64,000 bases of DNA from PFJX01 sp040757575 (GTDB lineage Bacteria; Pseudomonadota; Gammaproteobacteria; Burkholderiales; Thiobacillaceae): positions 1 through 64,000 of the forward strand of contig JBFLXA010000013.1 of assembly GCA_040757575.1 (NCBI GenBank), given 5' to 3'. The notes under the pieces were generated by a model. It was not told the origin of the DNA. It saw only the letters and a list, made by a program, of their open reading frames with translations, and ran no database searches. Positions within the stretch are counted from its first letter, which is position 1, and each line of letters begins with the position of its first letter. This document shows positions 25,818-34,568 of this stretch, in pieces. The position numbers were made by a program, and so were the translations under genes.

Positions 25818-26270
25818 ATGCGTTACTGGCTGATGAAGTCCGAGCCATCGGAATTCAGCATCGACGACCTGGAGCGGGACGGCCATGTGGCCTGGTTCGG
25901 GGTACGCAATTACCAGGCCCGTAACTTCATGCGGGACCAGATGGAAGTGGGCGACCCGGTACTGTTCTACCACTCATCCTGCGACGAGCCCGGCATTGCC
26001 GGCCTGGCCGAAGTCTCCGTCAAGGCCTACCCGGACGAGACCCAGTTCGAGGCCGGCGGCAAGTATTTCGACCCCAAGGCCAGCCGGGAGGCCCCCCGCT
26101 GGTTCAACGTGGAAGTCAGGTTCAAGAAAAAGACTCGGCTCATGCCCATCGCCGAACTGCGGGAATACCCGGAGCTGGCCACCATGCGCATTCTGGCCAA
26201 GGGCAACCGGCTGTCCATCACCCCGGTGGACCCGGAGGAATGGAAGTTCATCCTGAAGAAGCTGGGCTAA
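25818..26270 (+). CDS. EVE-domain protein
   Basis: A 150-residue EVE-domain protein, a fold related to YTH/PUA domains that bind modified nucleic-acid bases. The whole protein is the domain: RYWLMKSEPSEFSIDDLE, WFGVRNYQARNFMRDQM, VGDPVLFYHSS and ARWFNVEV-like RWFNVEVRFKKKTR. I chose the ATG at 25818 (site GGAG, 8 bases upstream) because MRYWLMKSEP is the conserved start. EVE proteins of this type are housekeeping in many proteobacteria; the ligand is unknown. Confidence 0.93.
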   Translation: MRYWLMKSEPSEFSIDDLERDGHVAWFGVRNYQARNFMRDQMEVGDPVLFYHSSCDEPGIAGLAEVSVKAYPDETQFEAGGKYFDPKASREAPRWFNVEVRFKKKTRLMPIAELREYPELATMRILAKGNRLSITPVDPEEWKFILKKLG

Positions 26271-26279
26271 GGACGCCCC

Positions 26280-27080
26280 ATGGAATGGCTGCTGGCCTAT
26301 GCGTTGCTGGGCCTGGGTACCGGGGTCATCGCCGGCCTGCTGGGGGTGGGCGGGGGCCTCGTCATGGTGCCGGCCCTCACCTGGGCCTATGCCCAGCAGG
26401 GCTTTTCCGCTGAATACAACATCCACCTGGCCCTGGGTACCTCCCTGGCGGTCATCATTCCCACCTCGATTTCCAGCCTGCGGGCCCACCATGCCCACGG
26501 CGCGGTGGACTGGGCGGTGGTGCGTCGCATCACCCCCGGCATACTGCTGGGCACCCTGGTGGGGGGCGGGATTGCGGTACTCCTGCCGGACCGGAACCTG
26601 AAGCTGTTTTTCATCCTGTTCCTGCTCTATGCCGCCACCCAGATGCTGCTGGGCTTCAAACCCCGCCCCAGCCGCACGCTGCCAGACTCGGCGGGCATGA
26701 CCCTGGCCGGCAGCGTCATCGGTCTCGTTTCCAGTTGGGTGGGCATTGGTGGCGGCACCCTTTCGGTCCCTTTCCAGACCTGGTGCAACGTGGGCCTGCA
26801 CCGGGCCATCGGCACCTCGTCCGCCATCGGCCTGCCCATCGCCCTGGCGGGCATGACGGGTTACGCCTTGTCAGGCCAGGCGGCGGCAGAACTTCCGGCA
26901 TGGAGCATGGGCTTCGTCTACCTGCCCGCCTTCCTGGCCCTCGCAGCCGGCACTGCACTCACCGCGCCCCTGGGGGCCCGGATGGCCCACCGCCTGCCGG
27001 TGGCACGCTTGAAGAAAGTGTTTGCCGGCCTGTTGTATTTGCTGGCGGTACGGATGGCCTATAGCCTCTGGCTGGCATGA
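26280..27080 (+). CDS. TauE/SafE family membrane permease
   Basis: A 266-residue inner-membrane protein with about eight membrane segments arranged as two related halves, each opening with a Gly-rich motif: LLGVGGGLVMVPAL in the first and SWVGIGGGTLSVPF in the second. The TauE/SafE family moves sulfite, sulfoacetate and other organosulfonate anions. The substrate is not deducible here. It begins 9 bases after the EVE gene and may be co-transcribed with it. Confidence 0.9.
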   Translation: MEWLLAYALLGLGTGVIAGLLGVGGGLVMVPALTWAYAQQGFSAEYNIHLALGTSLAVIIPTSISSLRAHHAHGAVDWAVVRRITPGILLGTLVGGGIAVLLPDRNLKLFFILFLLYAATQMLLGFKPRPSRTLPDSAGMTLAGSVIGLVSSWVGIGGGTLSVPFQTWCNVGLHRAIGTSSAIGLPIALAGMTGYALSGQAAAELPAWSMGFVYLPAFLALAAGTALTAPLGARMAHRLPVARLKKVFAGLLYLLAVRMAYSLWLA

Positions 27081-27125
27081 GACGCCAAAGTCACGTCTAA
27101 TTTAAAAGAAATAGAGGAGAGCAAC

Positions 27126-27863
27126 ATGAGCACCTGCCGTATCTTTGCCGCCGGCCTGTTGGCCCTGGTATTGGGTGGTCAGGCCTGGGCCAGCGATCAC
27201 GCCCGGGAGAAAAAATGGGCAGATGAAATCCTGCCTGCCGTGCTGGTGGGGGACCCGGTCTGGCTGCACGGCAGCGGAGACCACAAATTCCTGGGCATCT
27301 ACAGCGAAGCCCCCAATGCCAAAATGGCGGTGATCCTGGGCCACGGCATCGGCGTGCACCCTGACTGGGGCCTCATCAGCATGTTGCGCCAGAGCCTGGT
27401 AGACCGGGGCTATACCACCCTGTCCATCCAGTTCCCCGTCCTCGCGACGGATGCCAAATCAGATGCCTACGAACCCACCTTCGATGACGCTGCCGGGCGC
27501 CTGGCCCAGGCCACGGCCTATTTGAAGAAAAAAGGTTATACCGCCATCGCCCTCGTCACCCACAGCCTGGGCTGCCGCATGGGCTACCGTTACCTGAGCG
27601 ACAAGCCGGACGCCGCAGTCAAGGCCTGGGTGGCCATTTCCACCTCCGGCCTGGAAGACATGGGCAAGCTGAAGATGCCGGTACTGGACCTATATGGCCA
27701 GAACGACCTGCCTGCCGTGCTGAAAAACGCCCCGGCCCGGGCTGCCGGGCTTAAACAACCCGGTTCAGCCCAGAAAAAGCTGGCGAATGCAGATCACTTC
27801 TTCGAGGGCCAGGACGGCCCCCTGCTGGAGGCTGTGGCGGGGTATCTGGATCAGCGCCTGTAA
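27126..27863 (+). CDS. Exported alpha/beta-hydrolase (DUF3530-like)
   Basis: A 245-residue protein with a signal peptide (CRIFAAGLLALVLGGQAWA) and an alpha/beta-hydrolase fold. The nucleophile elbow is LVTHSLGCRMG (Ser in place of the middle of GxSxG). An acidic residue in VLDLYGQNDLP and the His in ANADHFFEG complete a likely triad. The sequence resembles DUF3530-type periplasmic hydrolases, for which no substrate is firmly known. A good site AGAGGAG precedes the start. Confidence 0.78.
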   Translation: MSTCRIFAAGLLALVLGGQAWASDHAREKKWADEILPAVLVGDPVWLHGSGDHKFLGIYSEAPNAKMAVILGHGIGVHPDWGLISMLRQSLVDRGYTTLSIQFPVLATDAKSDAYEPTFDDAAGRLAQATAYLKKKGYTAIALVTHSLGCRMGYRYLSDKPDAAVKAWVAISTSGLEDMGKLKMPVLDLYGQNDLPAVLKNAPARAAGLKQPGSAQKKLANADHFFEGQDGPLLEAVAGYLDQRL

Positions 27864-27899
27864 ACAGACAGGCAGGCGAGGCAATGCCCCGCCCGGGCC

Positions 27900-29027
27900 T
27901 CAGATGAGGTCCAGATGATCCAGACCGGACAAGGGCGCCTCTCCCTTGCCGTCCCGCACGTGGAGCTTGATCTTCAGACGCAGGTCGTTGAAGGAGTCGG
28001 CGTTGCGCAGGGCATCTTCTGCGCTCACCACACCGTGGGTGAACAGGTCGAACAGGTGCTGATCGAAGGTCTGCATGCCCATGTCCCGGGACCGGGTCAT
28101 GACGTCCTTCAGTTCGTCCAGGCGCCCTTGCAGGATCAGGTCGGCGATCAGGGGAGAGTTCAGCATGATCTCCACCGCCGGCACCCGGCCCTTGCCGTCC
28201 ATCCGGGACAGCAGGCGCTGGGAGACAATGGCCCGCAGGTTCATGGACAGGTCCAGCAATAACTGCTCCCGCCTTTCCTTGGGGAAGAAGCTGAGTATGC
28301 GGTCCAGAGTCTGGTTGGCGTTGTTGGCGTGGATGGTGGACAGGCAGAGGTGGCCGGTTTCTGCATAGGCCATGGCGTACTGCATGGTCTCCCTGTCCCG
28401 GATCTCACCGATCATGATCACGTCCGGAGCCTGACGCAGGGTGTTCTTCAGGGCGGTTTCCCAGGTGTCCGTATCGATGCCCACTTCCCGCTGGGTGACG
28501 ATGCTCTTGCCGTGGACATGCACATATTCGATGGGGTCTTCCACCGTGATGATGTGTTCCTGGGCCGACTGGTTGCGGTGCCCCACCATGGCTGCCAGGG
28601 TGGTGGACTTACCCGAGCCCGTGGCACCCGTGACGATGATCAGCCCCCGGGGCATCATGGTGATGTCCTTCAGGTTCCTTGGCAGATTCAGATCCTCGAT
28701 GCGGGGGATGTTGGTGTTGATATGCCGAAACACGATACCGGTACGGCCCTGCTGCACGAAAACGTTGACCCGGAAACGGCCCACACCATCCACGTGGATG
28801 GCGAAGTTGCAATCATGGGTGGCCTCGAATTCCTTCTGCTGGCGCTCGTTCATCACCAGCTTGGCAAGAGTCGCGGTATCTGTGGGGGTCAGGGTGGTCT
28901 GGGTGATACCGGTGACCTTGCCGTTGAGTTTGACCGCCGGAGTAAAACCCGCCGTCAGGAACAAGTCCGAAGCCTTACGCAGCACCATGAAGCGCAGCCA
29001 TTCGTGAACCGTCTCCAGCGTATTCAT
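27900..29027 (-). CDS. pilU: Twitching motility ATPase PilU
   Basis: PilU is the accessory retraction ATPase of type IV pili, acting with PilT at the inner-membrane base. The 375-residue protein has the Walker A loop GATGSGKST, the Asp box and Walker B (VIMIGEIRDRETM), and the His box (STIHANNANQTLDRIL). The C-terminal extension after HGVVSAEDAL is typical of PilU compared with PilT. It lies 4 bases after pilT. Confidence 0.95.
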   Translation of the reverse strand: MNTLETVHEWLRFMVLRKASDLFLTAGFTPAVKLNGKVTGITQTTLTPTDTATLAKLVMNERQQKEFEATHDCNFAIHVDGVGRFRVNVFVQQGRTGIVFRHINTNIPRIEDLNLPRNLKDITMMPRGLIIVTGATGSGKSTTLAAMVGHRNQSAQEHIITVEDPIEYVHVHGKSIVTQREVGIDTDTWETALKNTLRQAPDVIMIGEIRDRETMQYAMAYAETGHLCLSTIHANNANQTLDRILSFFPKERREQLLLDLSMNLRAIVSQRLLSRMDGKGRVPAVEIMLNSPLIADLILQGRLDELKDVMTRSRDMGMQTFDQHLFDLFTHGVVSAEDALRNADSFNDLRLKIKLHVRDGKGEAPLSGLDHLDLI

Positions 29028-29031
29028 GGTC

Positions 29032-30075
29032 TCACCCCAGGAAGATGTCTTTGTTGACGGCCACAGCCCGGGCCTCGGCAGAAGAAATCACGTTGCGCCG
29101 CACCAATTCCGTCAGCCCCTGGTCCAGGGTCTGCATGCCGAGGCTCTGGCCAGTCTGGATGGAGGAATACATCTGGGCGATCTTGTTTTCCCGGATCAGG
29201 TTACGGATGGCCGGCGTACCAATCATGATCTCGTGAACCGCCACCCGGCCCGTGCCGTCCTTCTTTTTCAGCAGGGTCTGGGAAATCACCGCCCGGATGG
29301 ATTCGGACAGCATGGAACGCACCATTTCCTTTTCCGCCGCCGGGAACACGTCCACCACCCGGTCGATGGTCTTGGCCGCCGAGGAGGTATGCAGGGTGCC
29401 GAACACCAGGTGGCCGGTTTCCGCCGCCGTCAGCGCCAGACGGATGGTTTCCAGGTCCCGCATTTCCCCCACCAGGATCACGTCCGGGTCTTCCCGCAGG
29501 GCGGAGCGCAGCGCCTGGGCGAAGCCGTGGGTATGAGGGCCCACTTCCCGCTGGTTGATCAGGCACTTCTTGCTCTTGTGCACGAATTCAATGGGGTCCT
29601 CGATGGTGAGGATGTGGCTGAACTGGTTTTCGTTGACGTAGTCCACCATGGCCGCCAGGGTGGTGGACTTGCCCGAGCCGGTGGGGCCGGTGACGATGAC
29701 CAGGCCCCGGGGGTTCTCGGAAATCTCCTTGAATATCTTCGGCGCCTCCAGTTCCTCCAGAGTCAGCACCACGCTGGGAATGGTCCGGAACACCGCGCCG
29801 GCGCCCCGCTCCTGGTTGAAGGCGTTGACCCGGAAACGGGCCACATCCCGCAATTCGAAGGAGAAGTCCACTTCCAGGAATTCTTCATAGGTCTTGCGCT
29901 GGGCATCGCTCATGATGTCGTACACCATGGCGCGCACCTCCTGGTTGGACAGGGCCGGGACGTTGATGCGGCGGATGTCGCCGTGGACCCGGATCATGGG
30001 AGGCAGCCCGGCCGAGAGGTGCAGATCGGACGCCTTGTTCTTGACCGAGAAAGCAAGAAGCTCGGAAATATCCAT
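29032..30075 (-). CDS. pilT: Twitching motility retraction ATPase PilT
   Basis: PilT drives pilus retraction. The 347-residue protein starts MDISELLAFSVKNKASDLHL, has Walker A GPTGSGKST, Walker B VILVGEMRDLETI, the His box GTLHTSSAAKTIDR and the PilT-specific AIRNLIRENKIAQM. The ATG at 30073-30075 is preferred to the longer frame because the family begins exactly here. It is divergent from yggS across 45 bases, the classic proteobacterial arrangement. Confidence 0.97.
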   Translation of the reverse strand: MDISELLAFSVKNKASDLHLSAGLPPMIRVHGDIRRINVPALSNQEVRAMVYDIMSDAQRKTYEEFLEVDFSFELRDVARFRVNAFNQERGAGAVFRTIPSVVLTLEELEAPKIFKEISENPRGLVIVTGPTGSGKSTTLAAMVDYVNENQFSHILTIEDPIEFVHKSKKCLINQREVGPHTHGFAQALRSALREDPDVILVGEMRDLETIRLALTAAETGHLVFGTLHTSSAAKTIDRVVDVFPAAEKEMVRSMLSESIRAVISQTLLKKKDGTGRVAVHEIMIGTPAIRNLIRENKIAQMYSSIQTGQSLGMQTLDQGLTELVRRNVISSAEARAVAVNKDIFLG

Positions 30076-30120
30076 TATAATTCCCTGAGTTACGTGATTT
30101 TCTAGGGAGTTCGGCCCATT

Positions 30121-30825
30121 ATGGGCGCAATTGCCGAAGCCTTGCAAGCTTGCGAAATCCGCATTCAAGAGGCGTGCACGGCAGCCCACAGGCCCACATC
30201 CTGCGCGACTCTCCTGGCAGTTAGCAAGACCTTTTCCGCATCCGCCGTCCGGGAGGCCTGGGAAGCCGGCCAGCGCCGGTTTGGCGAAAGCTACGTCCAG
30301 GAAGCCCTAGACAAGATGACGCACCTGGCGGACCTGGATATCGAATGGCATTTCATCGGCCCCGTGCAGGGCAACAAGACCCGGTCGGTGGCGGAACAAT
30401 TTGCCTGGGTCCACGGCGTTGAACGGGAGAAGATCGCCCGTCGGCTTTCCGAACAACGGCCCGACGCCCTGCCCCCCCTCCAGGTCTGCATCCAGGTGAA
30501 CGTAAGCGGCGAGGCAAGCAAACACGGTGTTGCCCCCAGCGAAGCCCTGGATCTGGCCCGGCTGGTGGCCACCCTGCCCCGCCTGCAACTGCGGGGCTTC
30601 ATGGCCATTCCCGAACCCACCCCCGACGAGGCAACCCAGCGGGAACGCTTCCGGGTCGTAGCTGGTCTGCTGGACCAGGCCCGTCAGGCCGGCCTGACGA
30701 TGGACACCCTGTCCATGGGCATGTCCGCAGACCTGGAAGGCGCCATCGCCGAAGGGGCCACCCTGGTCCGGGTGGGCACCGCCATCTTCGGCGCCAGGCA
30801 TTACTCTAAGGAACAAGCAACATGA
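30121..30825 (+). CDS. PLP homeostasis protein, YggS family
   Basis: A 234-residue PLP-binding protein with an alanine-racemase-like barrel but no known catalytic activity. It controls free pyridoxal phosphate levels. The cofactor Lys is in TLLAVSKTFSASAV. Other family motifs are FGESYVQEALDKM, IEWHFIGPVQGNKTR, VSGEASKHGV and LSMGMSADLEGAIAEGATLVRVGTAIFG (read in parts). It overlaps proC by 4 bases; yggS-proC-yggT is a widely conserved operon. Confidence 0.95.
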   Translation: MGAIAEALQACEIRIQEACTAAHRPTSCATLLAVSKTFSASAVREAWEAGQRRFGESYVQEALDKMTHLADLDIEWHFIGPVQGNKTRSVAEQFAWVHGVEREKIARRLSEQRPDALPPLQVCIQVNVSGEASKHGVAPSEALDLARLVATLPRLQLRGFMAIPEPTPDEATQRERFRVVAGLLDQARQAGLTMDTLSMGMSADLEGAIAEGATLVRVGTAIFGARHYSKEQAT

Positions 30826-31679
30826 AACTCGGATTCATCGGCGGCGGCAACATGGCCGCAGCCATCATCGGCGGACTGGTTAAAAAAGGCTTCGCTGCCC
30901 AGGACATCACCGTGGCCGAACCGGCGGAGCCCCGCCGGGCCTGGCTCACCCGGGAACTGGGCGTGCAGGTGGAAGAAAGCGCGGCCACCGCCCTGGCAGC
31001 GGACGTGGTGATCCTGGCCGTCAAACCCCAGCAACTGGCCGGCGCCCTGGCCGCCGTGCCCCCCCTCCGCGCCAGCCAGCTGGTGCTGTCCGTGGCCGCC
31101 GGGGTCCGGGCCGCAGACATCAGCCGCTGGCTCCAGGGCCATGCCGCCGTGGTCCGTGCCATGCCCAACACCCCCGCCCTGGTGGGCCTGGGGGCCACAG
31201 GCCTCTACGGCCTGCCGGCCACCAGCGCCGCACAGCGGGCCCAGGCCCACCAGATCATGGAGGCCGTAGGCCTGGTGGTCTGGGTCGAAGAAGAGGCCCA
31301 GATCGATGCCGTCACCGCCATTTCCGGCAGCGGCCCAGCCTATGTCTTCTATTTCATCGAAGCCCTGGAACAGGCGGGCATCGACCTGGGCCTGGCCCCG
31401 GAAACAGCCCGCCAGCTCACCCTGCAAACCTTCCTCGGCGCCGCCAGCCTGGCGGTGGCGGATGCCACGCCGCCTGCGGAACTGCGAGCCCGGGTCACCT
31501 CCAAGGGCGGCACCACGGAACAGGGCATCCTGGCCCTGGAGCGGGCGGACGTGAAGGTGGCCATTCGCCAGGCCGCCCAGGCGGCAGCCGCCCGGGCCGT
31601 GGCCATGGGAGACGAGCTGGGCTGCACACCGGGCGACAAACCGGCAGGCAACCCCGCCACCCCTGCCCGGGAGGCATGA
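30822..31679 (+). CDS. proC: Pyrroline-5-carboxylate reductase
   Basis: ProC reduces pyrroline-5-carboxylate to proline with NAD(P)H. The 285-residue protein has the Rossmann loop IGGGNMAAAIIGGL, the motif VRAMPNTPALVGLG and the active-site region AISGSGPAYVFYFIEAL. The C-terminus is a little longer than usual and Pro/Ala-rich (GDKPAGNPATPAREA). It overlaps both neighbours by 4 bases, so the operon is translationally coupled. Confidence 0.96.
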   Translation: MKLGFIGGGNMAAAIIGGLVKKGFAAQDITVAEPAEPRRAWLTRELGVQVEESAATALAADVVILAVKPQQLAGALAAVPPLRASQLVLSVAAGVRAADISRWLQGHAAVVRAMPNTPALVGLGATGLYGLPATSAAQRAQAHQIMEAVGLVVWVEEEAQIDAVTAISGSGPAYVFYFIEALEQAGIDLGLAPETARQLTLQTFLGAASLAVADATPPAELRARVTSKGGTTEQGILALERADVKVAIRQAAQAAAARAVAMGDELGCTPGDKPAGNPATPAREA

Positions 31680-32257
31680 TGCTGGCAGACGCCCTGCAAT
31701 TCCTGGTCCGCACCGCCTTTGATCTCATGGCCTGTGCGTTTTTCCTGCGTTTCTGGATGCAATGGGCCCGGGTGCCTTTCCAGAACCCCTTTGCCCAGTT
31801 CCTGGTGAAGGTCACGGACTTCGCCGTGCGACCGGCGCGCCGCTTCATCCCGGGTCTGTTCGGCCTGGACTGGGCCAGCCTGGTCCTGCTGATCCTGGCG
31901 GAGACCCTGTCCGTCCTGGCCGTGGCCGCCCTGATGGGCTACCCCTTCGGCGTTGCCGGCCTCCAGGTCATGCCAGGCTTCCTGCTGCTGGCCGTCGCCG
32001 CCGCTCTCCGTCTGGCCCTGTACGTGCTGATGGGGCTGATCCTCCTCCAGGCCATCTTGTCCTGGGTGAACCCCTTCTCACCCCTGGCGCCGGTGTTCTA
32101 CGCCCTGTCCCGGCCGGTGCTGGCCCCTTTCCAGAAGTTCATTCCCCCGGTGGGCGGGGTGGATCTGAGCCCACTGGCGGCCCTGGTGGTGATCCAGCTC
32201 CTGCTGATTGCCCCGGTTTCCGGTCTGGAACGGGCAGCCCGGGCCATGGTGTGGTAA
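31676..32257 (+). CDS. YggT family membrane protein
   Basis: A 193-residue inner-membrane protein built from two YggT repeats, each with a pair of membrane helices and the motif F-x-R-F/P: for example FDLMACAFFLRFWMQWARVP and LQAILSWVNPFSPLAPVFY. YggT proteins are linked to membrane shape, osmotic tolerance and division in various bacteria. Here the position after proC is the typical one. The exact function is not established. Confidence 0.9.
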   Translation: MMLADALQFLVRTAFDLMACAFFLRFWMQWARVPFQNPFAQFLVKVTDFAVRPARRFIPGLFGLDWASLVLLILAETLSVLAVAALMGYPFGVAGLQVMPGFLLLAVAAALRLALYVLMGLILLQAILSWVNPFSPLAPVFYALSRPVLAPFQKFIPPVGGVDLSPLAALVVIQLLLIAPVSGLERAARAMVW

Positions 32258-32587
32258 TTGGAGCCCTATCTACACAGCACTGCCGGCGGCTGCGAACTCC
32301 AGGTCCATATCCAGCCCGGGGCCAGCCGTTCGGAAATCGTCGGCCTGCATGGCGACGCCCTGAAGATCCGAATAGCGTCCCGGCCGGTGGAGGGGGCGGC
32401 CAATGCCGCGCTGCTGGATTTCGTTGCTAACATGCTTTGTATAAGCCGGCGGGAGGTTAAAATGCTGCGGGGTGAAAAATCCCGCCGCAAGACCTTGGGT
32501 GTTGCCCTGTCGGCAACCCGGGCGGAAGAGTTGATCGCACAATCATTGGCGCAAGGCGTAACAGGCAAGGTGGGAGAGCATTCATGA
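32258..32587 (+). CDS. DUF167 (YggU) family protein
   Basis: A 109-residue small alpha/beta protein of the YggU family. Motifs are LQVHIQPGASRSEIVGLHGDALKIRIA (in parts) and PVEGAANAALLDFVA. The frame begins at a TTG directly after the yggT stop. No ATG lies before the conserved region, so TTG initiation by coupling is likely. It overlaps the dynamin gene by 4 bases. The biochemical role is unknown. Confidence 0.9.
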   Translation: MEPYLHSTAGGCELQVHIQPGASRSEIVGLHGDALKIRIASRPVEGAANAALLDFVANMLCISRREVKMLRGEKSRRKTLGVALSATRAEELIAQSLAQGVTGKVGEHS

Positions 32588-34548
32588 ACTTCGGTCTGGA
32601 AAGTGGGATTTCCCGGTTCAAAAACCGGCGCGACCGACTGGTCAAGGTCATTGGCGACTTCAAGGACTGGACCGAAAACTACACCCAGTTCGAGCCGGAA
32701 CTGCTGCTACGCATCTTCGACCTTTCTGAAACCCTGAAGCAGGACCGGCTGATGCTGGCCTTCGTGGCCGAGTTCAGCCGGGGCAAGACGGAACTCATCA
32801 ACGCCCTGTTCTTCTCTGATTTCAAGCAACGCCTGCTGCCTTCCGACGCCGGCCGCACCACCATGTGTCCGACGGAGATCTACTACGAGACCGGCACGGA
32901 ACCCTATATCCGCCTGCTGCCCATCGAAACCCGCTTCCGGGACGACAGCATCACCGCCCTGAAGCGCCTGCCGGTGGAATGGAACACGGTCAAGCTGGAC
33001 GTGACCGACCCCAACGCCATGACCACCGCCCTGCGCAAGCTGGCCGAAACCAAGGTGGTGTTCAAGGTGGAAGCCCGGGCCCTGGGCCTGTGGGACGAGA
33101 ACGACCCCAACCTGTCCTACATGGTGAAAGACCAGGACCGGGTGGAGATTCCCGCCTGGCGCTACGCCATGATCAACTACCCCCATCCCCTGCTGGAAGC
33201 GGGCCTGGCCATCCTGGACACCCCGGGCCTGAACGCCATGGGCGCGGAACCGGAACTGACCGTTTCCGCCATTCCCAATGCCCACGCCCTACTGTTCCTG
33301 CTGGCCACGGACACCGGGGTGACCCAGTCCGACTACGAAATCTGGAGCAAGCTGGTTTCCAAGCACGCCGGCCAGCACTATGCCGTGCTGAACAAGATCG
33401 ACATGCTCTGGGACGACCTGAAGACGGACGAGGAAATCGGCCGCACCATCCAGCTCCAGATCGAATCCACTGCCGCCCAGTTGAAGATCAACGCCTCCAG
33501 CGTGCTGGCCATTTCTGCCCAGAAGGCACTGGTAGCCAAGGTGCGGTCCGACGACGGCCTGCTCAAGCGCTCCGGCATCCAGGCTCTGGAAGCGCTTCTG
33601 GCCCGGGAAATCATCCCTTCCCGGGAAAAGATCATGCGGGAATCCGTCATGCGGGAAATGGGCCCCCTCATCAACGAGGCCCGTGAAACCGCCTATCACC
33701 GGCTCATGGCTGCCAACCAGAGTCTGCATGACCTGCAGGCCCTGTCCGGCAAGAACCAGCAGATCATCGGCCAGTTGCGCGAAAAAATGCTCACCGACAA
33801 GCAGAACTACGAGGTGACCATGCGCAACTTCAACGTCACCCGCAAGATCATCGGCGAACAGGGCCAGGAACTGCTGGGCCACCTGGAAGACACCCGCCTG
33901 GAAGCCATCATCGAAGCCTCCATGCTGGCCATCAGTGACAGCTGGACCACCGCCGGCCTGGTGAAGGGAATGCAGACCCTGATCCAGCGCATGGGGGCGG
34001 AATTCGACTTCGCCCACCAGCAGTGCGCCGCCATCACCCGCCTGCTCAACACCGCCTACCAGCGCTTCCACGAAGTCCACGGCCTGGAAGAAGCCGACCC
34101 GCCCGTGCTCAACCTGAGCCGCTACCGGGCCCGCCTGGACGAGCTCATGGTAAGCACCGAGGATTTCTGCGCCGACCCGCTGAACATCATGCTGGAAAAG
34201 CGCTTCATGATTAAAAAGTTCTACATCGCCCTGGTGGCCCAGGCCCGCATCGTCTTCCGCCAGGTGCGCATGGAAACCGAAACCTGGCTGCGCCTGACCC
34301 TGGACCCCATCGTCTCCCGCATCCACGAGCACAAGGCCCAGCTGGAACGCCGCCTGGAAAACCTCAACAAGGTCCACGCCAACCTGGGCTCCATCCAGGA
34401 ACGCAGTTCGGCGGTGAACACCGAAATCATCAAGCTGCGCCACCAGCTGGAACTGGTGGAAGGCATCGTCAAGGAATTCTCCGTCCTCACCGGCACCCCC
34501 TTCCGTCCCATGGACGCCAAGGCTGGAGACCAGGCCGTCGCGGCCTGA
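32584..34548 (+). CDS. Dynamin-family GTPase
   Basis: A 654-residue large GTPase of the bacterial dynamin type. The G1 loop is VAEFSRGKTELIN, with Ala in place of the first Gly of GxxxxGKT. G3 is LDTPGLNAMG and G4 is VLNKIDMLW. After residue 350 the protein is mostly long helices, as in dynamin stalks, with no clear paddle or membrane segment. It is the last gene of the yggS-proC-yggT-yggU operon and is coupled to it by ATGA. A role in membrane remodelling is inferred from the family. Confidence 0.88.
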   Translation: MNFGLESGISRFKNRRDRLVKVIGDFKDWTENYTQFEPELLLRIFDLSETLKQDRLMLAFVAEFSRGKTELINALFFSDFKQRLLPSDAGRTTMCPTEIYYETGTEPYIRLLPIETRFRDDSITALKRLPVEWNTVKLDVTDPNAMTTALRKLAETKVVFKVEARALGLWDENDPNLSYMVKDQDRVEIPAWRYAMINYPHPLLEAGLAILDTPGLNAMGAEPELTVSAIPNAHALLFLLATDTGVTQSDYEIWSKLVSKHAGQHYAVLNKIDMLWDDLKTDEEIGRTIQLQIESTAAQLKINASSVLAISAQKALVAKVRSDDGLLKRSGIQALEALLAREIIPSREKIMRESVMREMGPLINEARETAYHRLMAANQSLHDLQALSGKNQQIIGQLREKMLTDKQNYEVTMRNFNVTRKIIGEQGQELLGHLEDTRLEAIIEASMLAISDSWTTAGLVKGMQTLIQRMGAEFDFAHQQCAAITRLLNTAYQRFHEVHGLEEADPPVLNLSRYRARLDELMVSTEDFCADPLNIMLEKRFMIKKFYIALVAQARIVFRQVRMETETWLRLTLDPIVSRIHEHKAQLERRLENLNKVHANLGSIQERSSAVNTEIIKLRHQLELVEGIVKEFSVLTGTPFRPMDAKAGDQAVAA

Positions 34549-34568
34549 CGGAGGCTTTCTGCCGGCCC

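Noticed and set aside
30076..30081. TATAAT between pilT and yggS as a promoter
   Set aside because: It is a perfect -10 hexamer, but no -35 match lies at 16-18 bases on either strand, and it overlaps the pilT start, so I did not call it.
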